Below, in pieces: positions 52,242-61,195 of a stretch of 64,000 nt of DNA. The position numbers and the translations under genes are program-made. This DNA is from Flavobacterium pectinovorum (lineage in GTDB: Bacteria > Bacteroidota > Bacteroidia > Flavobacteriales > Flavobacteriaceae), in the NCBI RefSeq assembly GCF_006438875.1, contig NZ_RCZH01000009.1, forward strand, positions 58,046 to 122,045, given 5' to 3'. The notes beneath the pieces are model-generated. The model saw only the letters and a list, made by a program, of their open reading frames with translations, was not told where the DNA came from and did not search any database. Numbering within the stretch: position 1 is the stretch's first letter; each line of letters begins with the position of its first letter.

Positions 52242-53942
52242 ATGCGTTGGACCTTAAAAACAAAACCTTCTGAAGATAAAATCAAACATTTGGCGCAAGC
52301 CCTAAATGTAGAAGATTTTGTAGCAACGCTTTTGATTCAGCGTGGTATCGAAACTTTTGAAGATGCCAAGAATTTCTTTCGTCCTTCGCTAGAACATCTT
52401 CATGATCCATTCTTGATGAAAGATATGGATAAAGCGGTTGCACGAATCGAGTTGGCAATTGAAAATCAGGAAAATATCCTTGTTTTTGGAGATTATGATG
52501 TCGACGGAACAACGGCAGTTTCATTGGTTTCTGCCTATTTAAAATCGCATTATCCTAATATTGCTACTTATATTCCGGATCGTTATGCCGAAGGTTACGG
52601 AATTTCTTTTAAAGGAATTGATTTTGCCGATGATAATGGATTTTCGTTAATCATTGCGCTCGATTGTGGTATTAAATCCATTGATCATATTGCCTACGCA
52701 AAAGAAAAAAACATCGACTTTATTATTTGTGATCACCACAGACCTGGAGAATTTCTTCCGGATGCGATTGCGATTTTAGACCCAAAAAGAGAAGATTGTT
52801 CGTATCCTTATGATGAATTGTGCGGTTGCGGTGTTGGTTTTAAATTGATTCAGGCATTAGGAACAAATAGAAACGAAACGATTGAAGATTTAATTCCGTA
52901 TCTGGATTTAGTTGCTACAGCAATTGCGGCGGATATTGTACCAATAACAGGCGAAAACAGAGTTTTGGCTTATTATGGATTGCAGGTTATTAATTCTGAT
53001 CCAAGACCGGGAATTAAAGCTTTGGTACATCAGGTAAAGAAGAAAACGTTGGATATTACCGATGTTGTTTTTATTATTTCACCCCGAATAAATGCTGCCG
53101 GAAGAATTAAACATGGTAATCATGCCGTTGAATTATTGACGGAATTTAATTTTGAGCAAGCACAACAATTTGCGTCTGAAATTGAACAATACAATTCGGA
53201 TCGAAAAGATTTAGACAAGCAAATTACCAAAGAAGCCTTTCAGCAAATCCTGACAAACAACGAACAAGAAAGGTTTTCGACTGTTGTTTTTCAAGAAGAC
53301 TGGCACAAAGGCGTTATCGGAATTGTGGCTTCAAGACTTATCGAAACCTATTACCGACCAACTTTAGTATTTACTAAAAGTGGTGATAAATATGCCGCTT
53401 CTGCAAGATCTGTAAAAGGATTTGATGTCTACAATGCTCTTGATGCTTGTTCGGAGCATTTGGAACAATTTGGAGGACATATGTATGCGGCAGGAATGAC
53501 TTTGAAAGCCGAAAACTATAAAATCTTTAAAGCTGCTTTTGAAAGACAAGTACAGGAAACCATTTTGCCGGAAATGCGAACTCCGGAAATAGAAGTGGAT
53601 GCCGAAATTGACTTTACGGATATTACACCAAAATTAGTTCGGATTCTAAAACAATTTGAGCCTTTTGGACCTCTTAATATGACGCCTGTTTTTATGACTA
53701 AAAATGTAAAAGATACAGGTTATGCCAAAACTTTGGGTAGTGAAGAGGAACATTTGAGACTTTTTGTAAAACAACATAACTCAGATGGAATTGCCGCTAT
53801 TGGTTTTGGTCTGGGAAAAAAATTAGACATTGTAAAAAATCAAAAACCTTTTGAGTTAGCCTATTCATTGGCTGAAAACGAGTGGAACGGAACTGTTTCG
53901 ACTCAACTTATGCTTAAAGATATTAGAACAGATGAAAAATAA
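52242..53942 (+). CDS. recJ: Single-stranded-DNA-specific exonuclease RecJ
   Basis: A 566-residue 5'-3' exonuclease for recombination and repair. DHH domain motifs: VFGDYDVDGTTAVSLV (motif I), IALDCGIKS, IICDHHRPGEFLPDAIAILD (the DHH motif proper) and a later YLDLVATAIAADIVP. The DHHA1 domain has SARSVKGFDV and EQFGGHMYAAGMTL. The C-terminal OB-like part is present. The leader contains AATCTAAAATCAACACTCTA repeats ending at the ATG. It overlaps the next gene by 11 bases. Confidence 0.97.
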   Translation: MRWTLKTKPSEDKIKHLAQALNVEDFVATLLIQRGIETFEDAKNFFRPSLEHLHDPFLMKDMDKAVARIELAIENQENILVFGDYDVDGTTAVSLVSAYLKSHYPNIATYIPDRYAEGYGISFKGIDFADDNGFSLIIALDCGIKSIDHIAYAKEKNIDFIICDHHRPGEFLPDAIAILDPKREDCSYPYDELCGCGVGFKLIQALGTNRNETIEDLIPYLDLVATAIAADIVPITGENRVLAYYGLQVINSDPRPGIKALVHQVKKKTLDITDVVFIISPRINAAGRIKHGNHAVELLTEFNFEQAQQFASEIEQYNSDRKDLDKQITKEAFQQILTNNEQERFSTVVFQEDWHKGVIGIVASRLIETYYRPTLVFTKSGDKYAASARSVKGFDVYNALDACSEHLEQFGGHMYAAGMTLKAENYKIFKAAFERQVQETILPEMRTPEIEVDAEIDFTDITPKLVRILKQFEPFGPLNMTPVFMTKNVKDTGYAKTLGSEEEHLRLFVKQHNSDGIAAIGFGLGKKLDIVKNQKPFELAYSLAENEWNGTVSTQLMLKDIRTDEK

Positions 53943-55212
53943 AGAAAAGAAGCAAGATCCTTATCAGGCTTTGCGTTACAGAGAATTTAATGTTTTTTTA
54001 TTATTGCGTTTTGCCATGGTTTTTGCCTGGGCTATGCAGTTTATCGTTATAGAATGGGAAGTTTACAGTTTAACTAAAAACCCGCTTTCATTAGGAATTA
54101 TTGGTTTAATGGAAGTTATTCCCGCTGTAGGGATGGCATTATTTGCCGGACATATTGTGGATCAAAAGGAAAAGAAGGGATTACTGGTAAAATGTATTCT
54201 GGGATTTTCTGTAATTAGTTTTGGATTGTTTTTAGTGACCTGGCCAAAAGTTGTTGGCGATTTATCTCCAACTGTTATTTTGTATTCCATTTATACTTTA
54301 GTTTTTTGGGGAGGATTAGTCAGAGCTTTTCTTGGTCCAACAATTTTCTCTCTTCTATCGCTTATTATTCCTAAAAAAGCATATCCAAATGCTGCTACAT
54401 GGAGCAGTTCGGTTTGGCAAATTGGAGCCGTTATGGGGCCAGCGTTGGCTGGATTCTCAATTAACTGGATTGGTGTTCACTGGTCAATGTGTCTGGTTTT
54501 TGGATTCTCAATTCTTTCTTTAATTGCCTTATCACAAATCAGTAAAAAACCAATCACAAATCCAAAGATTGGAGAATCGATAAAAGATAGTCTTACAGAA
54601 GGTTTAAATTTCGTATTTAAAAACCAAATTGTTTTAGGTGCCTTATCACTTGACATGATTGCAGTGCTTTTTGGAGGTGCTGTAGCGTTATTACCTGTTT
54701 TTGCCCAAGATATCTTAAAAGTCGGGGCTGAAGGTTTTGGTATTTTAAGGGCTGCTCCTGCAGTAGGAGCTTTTATTACGATGCTCGTTTCTGCTTATGT
54801 GCCTTTATATAAAAATGCAGGAAAGAAACTTCTAATAGCCATATTTGTTTTTGGATTATCGATCATCCTATTTGGTCTTTCTACGTCATTTTGGCTTTCT
54901 GTTTTCGCTTTATTTTTGAGTGGACTTGCTGACGGAATTTCTGTAGTAATCCGTCAGACGATTTTACAGCTTAAAACTCCCGATCATATGCGAGGACGCG
55001 TTGGTGCTGTAAATTCAATTTTTGTTGGATCTTCTAATGAATTAGGTGCTTTTGAAAGTGGCGCAACAGCTAAATTAATGGGCACCGTAACATCTGTTGT
55101 TTTTGGAGGAAGCATTACGCTTTTGACTGTTATTGTAACAGCATTAAAATCACCGACATTTAGAAAATTAGATCTTAATAAGGATATGGAAGATCACCAA
55201 AATATGGAATGA
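53932..55212 (+). CDS. MFS transporter
   Basis: A 426-residue inner-membrane protein of about twelve helices. A short basic N-terminus is followed by the first helix at about 18-40 (LLLRFAMVFAWAMQFIVIEW), then AGHIVDQKEKKG between helices 2 and 3 (MFS motif A type) and a central cytosolic loop at about 200-215. Its style is that of the MFS_3/enterobactin-exporter-like group; the substrate is unknown. It starts inside the end of recJ (11-base overlap) and overlaps the next gene by 4 bases (ATGA), so three genes are coupled. Confidence 0.9.
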   Translation: MKNKEKKQDPYQALRYREFNVFLLLRFAMVFAWAMQFIVIEWEVYSLTKNPLSLGIIGLMEVIPAVGMALFAGHIVDQKEKKGLLVKCILGFSVISFGLFLVTWPKVVGDLSPTVILYSIYTLVFWGGLVRAFLGPTIFSLLSLIIPKKAYPNAATWSSSVWQIGAVMGPALAGFSINWIGVHWSMCLVFGFSILSLIALSQISKKPITNPKIGESIKDSLTEGLNFVFKNQIVLGALSLDMIAVLFGGAVALLPVFAQDILKVGAEGFGILRAAPAVGAFITMLVSAYVPLYKNAGKKLLIAIFVFGLSIILFGLSTSFWLSVFALFLSGLADGISVVIRQTILQLKTPDHMRGRVGAVNSIFVGSSNELGAFESGATAKLMGTVTSVVFGGSITLLTVIVTALKSPTFRKLDLNKDMEDHQNME

Positions 55213-55787
55213 GAAAACTGAAAAAAGTATTTCTGAAAATACATTTAGCATCAATAATTCTTTTGCTGATTAATTTCTGTATTAAGATCATTTTTGGTCT
55301 AAGTTTAATTGGGAATTTAATTTTGTTATTTAAAATTTCACTTTATACCTCAGGTCTGCTATTATTTTTTTTATATCTAAAGCCTTTTAAAAAGTTGTCT
55401 TTTTACTTTTCGTTATATGTGTTTTCGCCCATTTTAATTGGCTTAAGCTGGTTAATAGACGGAATTTCTGGAGCAATATTAGGATCGTTGTTTCTTTTTT
55501 TCTTTGTGCCGAGTGATGTTCGATTTGAAAACAATGAAATTGTTATTAATAAAAAATTCGGAGGATTACTTGGTAGATGTTGTGACTATGAAGTGGTCAA
55601 AAAAAAGATGTTTTTATTTGAAGAAAAAGCAGCAGAATTTAATTTCGATAAAAACATTTATTTGAAGAAAAAGGATGTTCAACTTCGCGAAAACTATTTA
55701 GAAATACATCTCGTATTAAAAGATTATGATCTTAAAGAAGATCAATATATTGAAAAAGACACAACTATTTTTGTGCTTATGAAGTAA
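55209..55787 (+). CDS. Hypothetical membrane protein
   Basis: A 192-residue protein with about four hydrophobic segments in the first 100 residues (ASIILLLINFCIKIIFGLSL; LLFKISLYTSGLLLFFLYL; FYFSLYVFSPILIGLSW; GAILGSLFLFFFVPSD). A soluble C-terminal part follows, with IVINKKFGGLLGRCCDYEVV and a Lys-rich end. I do not recognise a family. Its ATG overlaps the MFS stop (ATGA), so it is translated with it. Confidence 0.75.
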   Translation: MRKLKKVFLKIHLASIILLLINFCIKIIFGLSLIGNLILLFKISLYTSGLLLFFLYLKPFKKLSFYFSLYVFSPILIGLSWLIDGISGAILGSLFLFFFVPSDVRFENNEIVINKKFGGLLGRCCDYEVVKKKMFLFEEKAAEFNFDKNIYLKKKDVQLRENYLEIHLVLKDYDLKEDQYIEKDTTIFVLMK

Positions 55788-55826
55788 ATTTTCTGTTTCT
55801 AAAAGTCAATATCAAAATACTGAATA

Positions 55827-56747
55827 ATGAAAAAAATACTATTGCCTTTCTTTTTTATACTTTCCTTTTTTGCAAATGGACAAAATCTATACATTAAAAC
55901 ATACGGAAACGAAAAAGACAAAGCTGTCATTTTTATTCACGGCGGACCAAGTGGAAATTCGACTTTGTTTGAAAGTACAACGGCTCAAAAATTGGCTGAT
56001 CTGGGATTTTATGTCTTTGTTTATGATAGAAGAGGCGAGGGAAGATCTGCTGATCCTGAGGCAAAATTTACTTATCAGGAAGCTTTTCAGGATTTAAATG
56101 CCATTTATAAAGAATATCATTTAAGTAAAGCGATACTTTTAAGTCATAGTTTTGGAGGTTTGGTTGCAACTCTTTATACCGAAAAGTATCCACAGAATGT
56201 AAGCGCACTTGTTTTGGCTGGCGCTTTATTTTCCCAACAGGAAACTTATGATCATATTTTAAATTCCCTGACTAAAAAATATACTAAGAATCTAAATTCT
56301 GAGGGACTTAAGAAAATAAGCTCTATTGAAAAATTGAATAAAAATTCAGCTGAATATAGAAAAGCCTGTTTTGATTTGGCTGGAGAAAATGGTTACTTTA
56401 AAATGCCAAATCCTACCGAAGCATCAAAAAAATTATATGCCGATTACGAAGCAGGCGAATTTTTCAAAAACAATATCCGAAATAAAAACGCCCCATTACT
56501 TTTCTATCAAAACGAAAAGAAAAACAATATTGACACAAGATCATCTTTGAAGAAAATAAAAGCCAAAGGAATTCCCGTTTTTGCTATTTATGGTAAAGAA
56601 GACGGAGTTTTTTCAACCGGACAAATCAATTCTATTAAAAGTTTAGTTGGCGATAACCATTTTGCTTTATTAAACAATTGCTCGCACTATTTATTTGTTG
56701 ACCAGCAAAATGAATTTCTATCAGATATAAAAAAGTGGCTAAAGTAA
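55827..56747 (+). CDS. Exported alpha/beta hydrolase
   Basis: A 306-residue protein with signal peptide at 1-18 (MKKILLPFFFILSFFANG). The alpha/beta-hydrolase fold has the oxyanion region FIHGGPSGNS, nucleophile Ser in ILLSHSFGGLVATLY (a Ser-His-Ser-Phe-Gly elbow), Asp in YGKEDGVF and His in NNCSHYLF. HGGPSGNS and YDRRGEGRS recall proline iminopeptidases and related hydrolases, but the substrate is not settled. It lies 39 bases after the membrane protein gene. Confidence 0.85.
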   Translation: MKKILLPFFFILSFFANGQNLYIKTYGNEKDKAVIFIHGGPSGNSTLFESTTAQKLADLGFYVFVYDRRGEGRSADPEAKFTYQEAFQDLNAIYKEYHLSKAILLSHSFGGLVATLYTEKYPQNVSALVLAGALFSQQETYDHILNSLTKKYTKNLNSEGLKKISSIEKLNKNSAEYRKACFDLAGENGYFKMPNPTEASKKLYADYEAGEFFKNNIRNKNAPLLFYQNEKKNNIDTRSSLKKIKAKGIPVFAIYGKEDGVFSTGQINSIKSLVGDNHFALLNNCSHYLFVDQQNEFLSDIKKWLK

Positions 56748-56755
56748 GCGGATTC

Positions 56756-56827
56756 ACCATATAAGTTATATAAGTTCATTTAAGCATGATTGAGAAAACT
56801 TAAATGAACTTATATAACTTATATGGT
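56756..56827 (+). terminator. 29-bp perfect hairpin after the hydrolase gene
   Basis: Arms 56756-56784 and 56799-56827 are exact reverse complements; the loop is 14 bases. It starts 8 bases after the stop and is followed by AGAATATTTTTTTT. The stem is much longer than needed for termination and contains the internal repeat ATAAGTTATATAAGTT. Confidence 0.7.
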
Positions 56828-56887
56828 AGAATATTTTTTTTGCAATATTTTATGAATCTTTTATTTAGAATTAATATAAATAATATT

Positions 56888-56895
56888 TATATTTG
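56888..56895 (+). promoter_or_regulatory. -7 box for the gene at 56916
   Basis: TATATTTG, an exact TAnnTTTG box 20 bases before the ATG. Confidence 0.5.
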
Positions 56896-56915
56896 TTGGA
56901 ATAAAATGTTTTACG

Positions 56916-57272
56916 ATGAGAGAAATAGAGCAAATATATCATAACAACTTCGGAATTTCCTTTTACTGGAAAAAGGAAAATACAACTATACTAGACAAAG
57001 TACAATTGGTATTTAAGGAAACCGGTTTCTATTTTACAGTTCAGGAATTAAATCATTTTTGCGATTTAATCGAAGATAGTATGATCGAAAATGCTTGTTG
57101 CGAAGCTTGCGAATTAAAATATTCGTGCCATAAATTTTTATTGAAAACGCCTTGTAATTCTATAGATCTGGCTGTTTCTATGACAGAACTTAAATCGATT
57201 AAAGATTTGGTTGAAGGTTCTTTATTCCGAATTGATCTGGATGAATATGTTTACGGAGTTGGGATGAATTAA
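56916..57272 (+). CDS. Small Cys-rich protein of unknown function
   Basis: A 118-residue cytosolic protein: two helices, then a Cys cluster at about 64-85 (ENACCEACELKYSCHKFLLK, then TPC), and a C-terminal helix-strand end (VEGSLFRIDLDEYVYGVGMN). The Cys spacing could bind zinc or an iron-sulfur cluster; this is a guess. Homologues of this layout occur in Flavobacteria as hypotheticals. It precedes the multiheme cytochrome gene by 83 bases on the same strand, and both have promoter-like boxes, so linkage is uncertain. Confidence 0.75.
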   Translation: MREIEQIYHNNFGISFYWKKENTTILDKVQLVFKETGFYFTVQELNHFCDLIEDSMIENACCEACELKYSCHKFLLKTPCNSIDLAVSMTELKSIKDLVEGSLFRIDLDEYVYGVGMN

Positions 57273-57355
57273 GAAACATTCTAAATATTTTAACAACAAT
57301 TTTTCATTATTGAAATGTATTTTGATTTTATACAAAAAAAAGTATATTTACAGCA

Positions 57356-58567
57356 ATGAAAAAAACATGCATTTTCTTTGCTATACTTGTTTTGGCCGTT
57401 TTTTTATCAAACTGCACAAACAAATCTGATGAATATATTGATCCTCGCGGCACTGATTACGCAGGTTCAGAAAGTTGTATTGATTGTCATAAAACACAAT
57501 ATGACATGGCTTTGCAAAGTTCTCACTTTAAGGCAACTGCTCCTGCAATTTTAGGTAATGTTCTGGGTGATTTTGATAAAAAAGATCACGTTTTTATCTA
57601 TGATAAAAACACCAAATTGGTTATGGAACAACGCAATGACAGTCTTTATCAGGTTTTGTATAAAAACGGAAAAGAAGTTGAAGCGCATCGTTTTGAAATC
57701 GTTTTTGGCACTAAACATGCTCAAACTTCCGTTTATTGGCGCGAAAATAATACTTATGAATTACCTGTTTCTTATTATAGTTCTATAAAAGGTTGGGCTA
57801 CAAGTCCGGGATTTCCTGCTGATAAACCTTATTTTGACCGAATGGTGATGAAGGATTGCTATTCCTGCCATGCTTCAAATATTAGTAGTCGAAATGTAGG
57901 GCAGAAATCAACAGAAAAAACTTTTATGTCTATGGACGTTGAAGATATTATTGATCCTAAAACAATTGTTTATGGAATTGATTGTGAGCGTTGCCATGGA
58001 CCAGCAAAGGCACATGTTGAATTTCATGTTAAAAATCCAGATGTAAAAGTTGCCAATAGTATTACAAGTTATAAATCATTAAATCGGGAACAAAAACTCG
58101 ATGCTTGTGCACTTTGTCACGCAGGAAATGACGGAATGAAATTGAAATCCCGTTTTGATTTTAAACCCGGAAATAGTTTGTCTGACTTTTATAGAGAAAC
58201 AAGAAGTATCACTGATACAGCAAAATTCGATGTACACGGAAATCAATTTCGTTTGATGTCGCAAAGCAAATGTTTCATTAATAGCGAAAAAATGGATTGT
58301 ATCACCTGTCATAATCCTCACGAAAATGCTTCTAAAAACATAGCTTCGTATTCTAAAATTTGCATGAGTTGTCATCAGGGTTTAAAACATACTGAAACGA
58401 CTCTAAAAACAATGTCAGGAAGCTTATTGGCTACTAATTGTGTAGAATGTCATATGCCGAAAAAATCATCGGGAGCCATTAAATTTCAACTTTCTAATAG
58501 TAAACAATTATCGAATTATATTTTGAGAACGCACAAAATTGGAATTTATCCAGCGAATCAGAAATAA
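57356..58567 (+). CDS. Seven-heme c-type cytochrome lipoprotein
   Basis: A 403-residue lipoprotein (MKKTCIFFAILVLAVFLSNC, Cys20) with seven CxxCH heme sites: CIDCH (41-45), CYSCH, CERCH, CALCH, CITCH, CMSCH and CVECH. The spacing and CxxCH..H pattern resemble the cytochrome c554-type or decaheme-like electron carriers. It is probably periplasmic or surface-exposed, in electron transfer. No reductase, NapC/NrfH or ccm gene is next to it. Its stop codon abuts that of the convergent lpxH-type gene with no gap. Confidence 0.9.
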   Translation: MKKTCIFFAILVLAVFLSNCTNKSDEYIDPRGTDYAGSESCIDCHKTQYDMALQSSHFKATAPAILGNVLGDFDKKDHVFIYDKNTKLVMEQRNDSLYQVLYKNGKEVEAHRFEIVFGTKHAQTSVYWRENNTYELPVSYYSSIKGWATSPGFPADKPYFDRMVMKDCYSCHASNISSRNVGQKSTEKTFMSMDVEDIIDPKTIVYGIDCERCHGPAKAHVEFHVKNPDVKVANSITSYKSLNREQKLDACALCHAGNDGMKLKSRFDFKPGNSLSDFYRETRSITDTAKFDVHGNQFRLMSQSKCFINSEKMDCITCHNPHENASKNIASYSKICMSCHQGLKHTETTLKTMSGSLLATNCVECHMPKKSSGAIKFQLSNSKQLSNYILRTHKIGIYPANQK

Positions 58568-59311
58568 TTATTGTTCGAATTTTTGAAGTTCAAAAGTTTC
58601 ACCATCAAAAACACCATAGGTAAAATACCCAATCCAGTCGCCCAGATTTATGTATTTTGATTCTTCTCCCACAGGAATAATCATAGGTAAGTGGCGATGT
58701 CCGAAAATGAAATAATTATAATGTTTAGTTTCAAGTTTGCGTTTTGCATACAAAACCAGCCATTCGTTTTCTTCACCCAGAAATTTTACATCTTCATCTC
58801 CTGAAATCAATTTGTTTTTTACGGATAAATATTGGGCTAAACTCACACCAACATCAGGATGTAACCAACGGAAAAGCCATTTTGAAAACGGATTTGTAAA
58901 TACCTTTTTCATTCGTTTATAGCCTTTGTCTCCGGGACCTTTTCCGTCGCCATGACCAATTAAAAAAGTTTTTCCGTTGAAGGTAAATTCTTTGTTATCA
59001 TGATAAACCGGAATGTTTAATTCAGTTTGAAAGTAATCATTCATCCATAAATCATGGTTTCCCACAAAAAAATAAATCGGAATTCCACTGTCACGAATTT
59101 CGGCCAGTTTGCCTAAAACGCGTACAAAACCCTTTGGAATAACGGTTTTGTATTCGAACCAAAAATCAAATAAATCACCTAATAAAAAAATAGCTTCTGC
59201 ATCTTGTTTTACGACATCTAACCAAGCAACAAATTTTTGTTCACGAGGCAAACTCAATTCGGGAGTTGGAGCTCCAAAATGCTGATCAGAAGCGAAATAT
59301 ACTTTTTTCAT
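58568..59311 (-). CDS. UDP-2,3-diacylglucosamine diphosphatase (LpxH-type)
   Basis: A 247-residue metallophosphoesterase of lipid A synthesis that cleaves UDP-2,3-diacylglucosamine to lipid X and UMP. Metal motifs in order: SDQHFGAP (DxH), FLLGDLFDFWFEY (GDxxD), FFVGNHDLWM (GNHD), LIGHGDG and FGHRHLP (GHxH). The layout is that of the Bacteroidota form of LpxH, and the length is normal. It is peripheral at the inner membrane. It is followed upstream by queD on the same strand after 92 bases. Confidence 0.9.
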   Translation of the reverse strand: MKKVYFASDQHFGAPTPELSLPREQKFVAWLDVVKQDAEAIFLLGDLFDFWFEYKTVIPKGFVRVLGKLAEIRDSGIPIYFFVGNHDLWMNDYFQTELNIPVYHDNKEFTFNGKTFLIGHGDGKGPGDKGYKRMKKVFTNPFSKWLFRWLHPDVGVSLAQYLSVKNKLISGDEDVKFLGEENEWLVLYAKRKLETKHYNYFIFGHRHLPMIIPVGEESKYINLGDWIGYFTYGVFDGETFELQKFEQ

Positions 59312-59403
59312 TGAAGAAGTTATAAGTTATTGGTTATGAGTTAAGCGACTCAACGCTTGGAATTTGGAATTTATCCTAAAACTTCAGGATTGGAATTTAA
59401 TTT

Positions 59404-59856
59404 TTAGATATTATCAGAAGCGTACCATTCGGCAAACGACGATTCAGTTTCTTGAAGTTTTAGTGAAAAAAGAGAAATTCCGGCAGGCAAACGTGCAATG
59501 ATTCTATCGGCAAAATCTACAACCATATTTTCGCTGGTTGGCTGATAATCAACTAAAATAACGTGATGGCCACGATTTTTTAATTCATTTGCCAATTCGA
59601 TATGCGGAGTTGTTTCGTTAAAAACCGTAGCGTGATCAAACTGATCGACAATCTCTTCTTTTACAATTTTCTTTAGATCCGAAAAATCAATTACCATTCC
59701 GAATTTTACATTTGATCGATCCATAATTGGCGAACCAATAACGGTTACCGACAATTTATAACTGTGACCGTGAACGTTTTTGCATTTTCCATCATAACCG
59801 TACAAAGCATGTCCGGTTTCGAAACTAAATTGTTTTGTAATTCTGATATTACTCAT
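59404..59856 (-). CDS. queD: 6-carboxytetrahydropterin synthase
   Basis: A 150-residue enzyme of the queuosine and deazapurine pathway that converts dihydroneopterin triphosphate to 6-carboxy-5,6,7,8-tetrahydropterin. Zinc ligands His16, His29 and His31 and catalytic Cys25 are in FETGHALYGYDGKCKNVHGH. The C-terminal KLQETESSFAEWYASD has the pterin-binding Glu. A -7 box (TAAATTTG on this strand, 59876-59883) lies 19 bases before the ATG. Confidence 0.93.
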   Translation of the reverse strand: MSNIRITKQFSFETGHALYGYDGKCKNVHGHSYKLSVTVIGSPIMDRSNVKFGMVIDFSDLKKIVKEEIVDQFDHATVFNETTPHIELANELKNRGHHVILVDYQPTSENMVVDFADRIIARLPAGISLFSLKLQETESSFAEWYASDNI

Positions 59857-59875
59857 CGATTTGAATTTTAGGTTG

Positions 59876-59883
59876 CAAATTTA
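59876..59883 (-). promoter_or_regulatory. -7 box for queD
   Basis: On the minus strand TAAATTTG, exact TAnnTTTG, 19 bases before the queD ATG at 59856. Confidence 0.5.
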
Positions 59884-59924
59884 CGAATTAATAACCGTTT
59901 AAATAATAAATTCCAAATAAAGAA

Positions 59925-59972
59925 AAATTCCAAATTCCAATAAGAATCGAATGCAATTGGAATTTGGAATTT
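59925..59972. terminator. 17-bp perfect hairpin before the enoyl-CoA hydratase stop
   Basis: Arms 59925-59941 and 59956-59972 are exact reverse complements with a 14-base loop. The AAATTCCAA motif is the same as in the hairpin at 36813. It lies downstream of the gene ending at 59996. Confidence 0.65.
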
Positions 59973-59995
59973 AAAAATATTGGAATTTACCCTTT

Positions 59996-60760
59996 CTATT
60001 TTTTAAATTGCCTCAAGGCATTTCTGCTGAAATCGGATAAAACTAATTTTCCGGTAATTGCGGCACGTTCAACAAGTAGTGATTCCCAATGTTCTGTTCC
60101 TTCCCAGATAATTTTTTTCATTTCGAATAAAGCTTCAGGATTGTATGAACTTAGTTTTTCTGCGAAATTTTTGACGGCAATATCCAGTTCATTTGCATCG
60201 TGAAGCGATGCATAAAGTCCGTTTTGAAGCGCCCAGTTTGCCGATTTCCATTCGTGTGCGGCAAGTGTCATTTCGGACATTGCTGTTTTTCCAATTTTTC
60301 GGGTCACTGCGGGCTCAATCACAAACGGACCAATCCCAATGGCAAGTTCAGATAGTTTTATGGCACTTTCCGTTGTAGCTATAGCATAATCGCAAGCAGC
60401 AATAATACCAACGCCGCCACCAACAGCTTTGCCCTGAACGCGGCCAATAATTATTTTAGAACAAGTGCGCATTGCATTTAATAAATGAGCAAATCCGGAG
60501 AAAAACTCTTTTCCCTGTTCTTCATTTTCTACCGCCAGAAGCTCATCAAAAGAGGCGCCGGAACAAAACGCTTTTGCGCCTTCGCTTTGTAAAACAATAA
60601 CTGAAACGGTTTCTTTTTGGCTTAATAAATTAATTTCGGCAGTTAAACGATTTAATAATTCACGAGGAAAAGAATTGCTTGCGGGATGACCAAATTGTAC
60701 TGTTGCGACAGCATTATGAAAAGTAGTTTCTAAAGAACCATTTTGATTTTCTGAACTCAT
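59996..60760 (-). CDS. Enoyl-CoA hydratase/isomerase family protein
   Basis: A 254-residue crotonase-fold protein. The oxyanion hole loops are FCSGASFDELL and GKAVGGGVGIIAACDYAIAT; the second acidic residue is in LSELAIGIGPFVI. In the first loop the catalytic Glu of true hydratases (GGGCE) is replaced by Gly (GGGVG), so it may be an isomerase or a hydratase acting with one acid. I start at 60760 (MSSENQNGS); an in-frame start 36 bases upstream would overlap the likely promoter. The pathway is not fixed by the context. Confidence 0.85.
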   Translation of the reverse strand: MSSENQNGSLETTFHNAVATVQFGHPASNSFPRELLNRLTAEINLLSQKETVSVIVLQSEGAKAFCSGASFDELLAVENEEQGKEFFSGFAHLLNAMRTCSKIIIGRVQGKAVGGGVGIIAACDYAIATTESAIKLSELAIGIGPFVIEPAVTRKIGKTAMSEMTLAAHEWKSANWALQNGLYASLHDANELDIAVKNFAEKLSSYNPEALFEMKKIIWEGTEHWESLLVERAAITGKLVLSDFSRNALRQFKK

Positions 60761-60823
60761 AAAAATAGATTTGATCGTAAAGTTACGGTTTTGCAAAATA
60801 TTTTCGGGAGAAGCGATTTGAAA

Positions 60824-60855
60824 TTTGTTTTTTGAAAATTAATTGACTTTATTTG
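60824..60855 (+). promoter_or_regulatory. tRNA-Ala promoter
   Basis: TTTG at 60824-60827, 20 bases, then TTTATTTG at 60848-60855 (one mismatch to TAnnTTTG), 10 bases before the tRNA. It has the same architecture as the promoter at 9576. Confidence 0.6.
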
Positions 60856-60865
60856 CTAACGCTTT

Positions 60866-60939
60866 GGGGGATTAGCTCATTTGGCTAGAGTACTTGCCTG
60901 GCAGGCAAGGGGTGACCGGTTCGAATCCGGTATTCTCCA
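60866..60939 (+). tRNA. tRNA-Ala (GGC anticodon)
   Basis: A 74-base cloverleaf; CCA is not encoded. The acceptor GGGGGAT pairs with ATTCTCC and contains the G3-U70 pair that identifies alanine tRNAs. The anticodon stem CTTGC/GCAAG has loop CTGGCAG (GGC). The T-loop is GGTTCGAATCC. Confidence 0.95.
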
Positions 60940-60950
60940 CAAATATTTTT

Positions 60951-60985
60951 AAGTCTATAAATCTTGATTTATAGACTTTTTTTTG
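60951..60985 (+). terminator. Terminator after tRNA-Ala
   Basis: AAGTCTATAAATC (60951-60963) and its exact reverse complement at 60966-60978, followed by T. It is separated from the tRNA by 11 bases. Confidence 0.85.
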
Positions 60986-61195
60986 TGCCTTATAGTTTTT
61001 TTCTTAGATAATTATGGAATGTTTTTTATGTTTAATTTGCTGATTTTTAGATGTGTTTTTTAAATTGTCAGTGTGAGATTTATAATTTCTAAAACCAAAG
61101 AATATTTTACTATTTTTGAATAGATTAGCAAACCTTTGTTTTGCATTTATAAGCGTTGCAATAATTATAAACCCTAATAATACCAATAGAAGATA

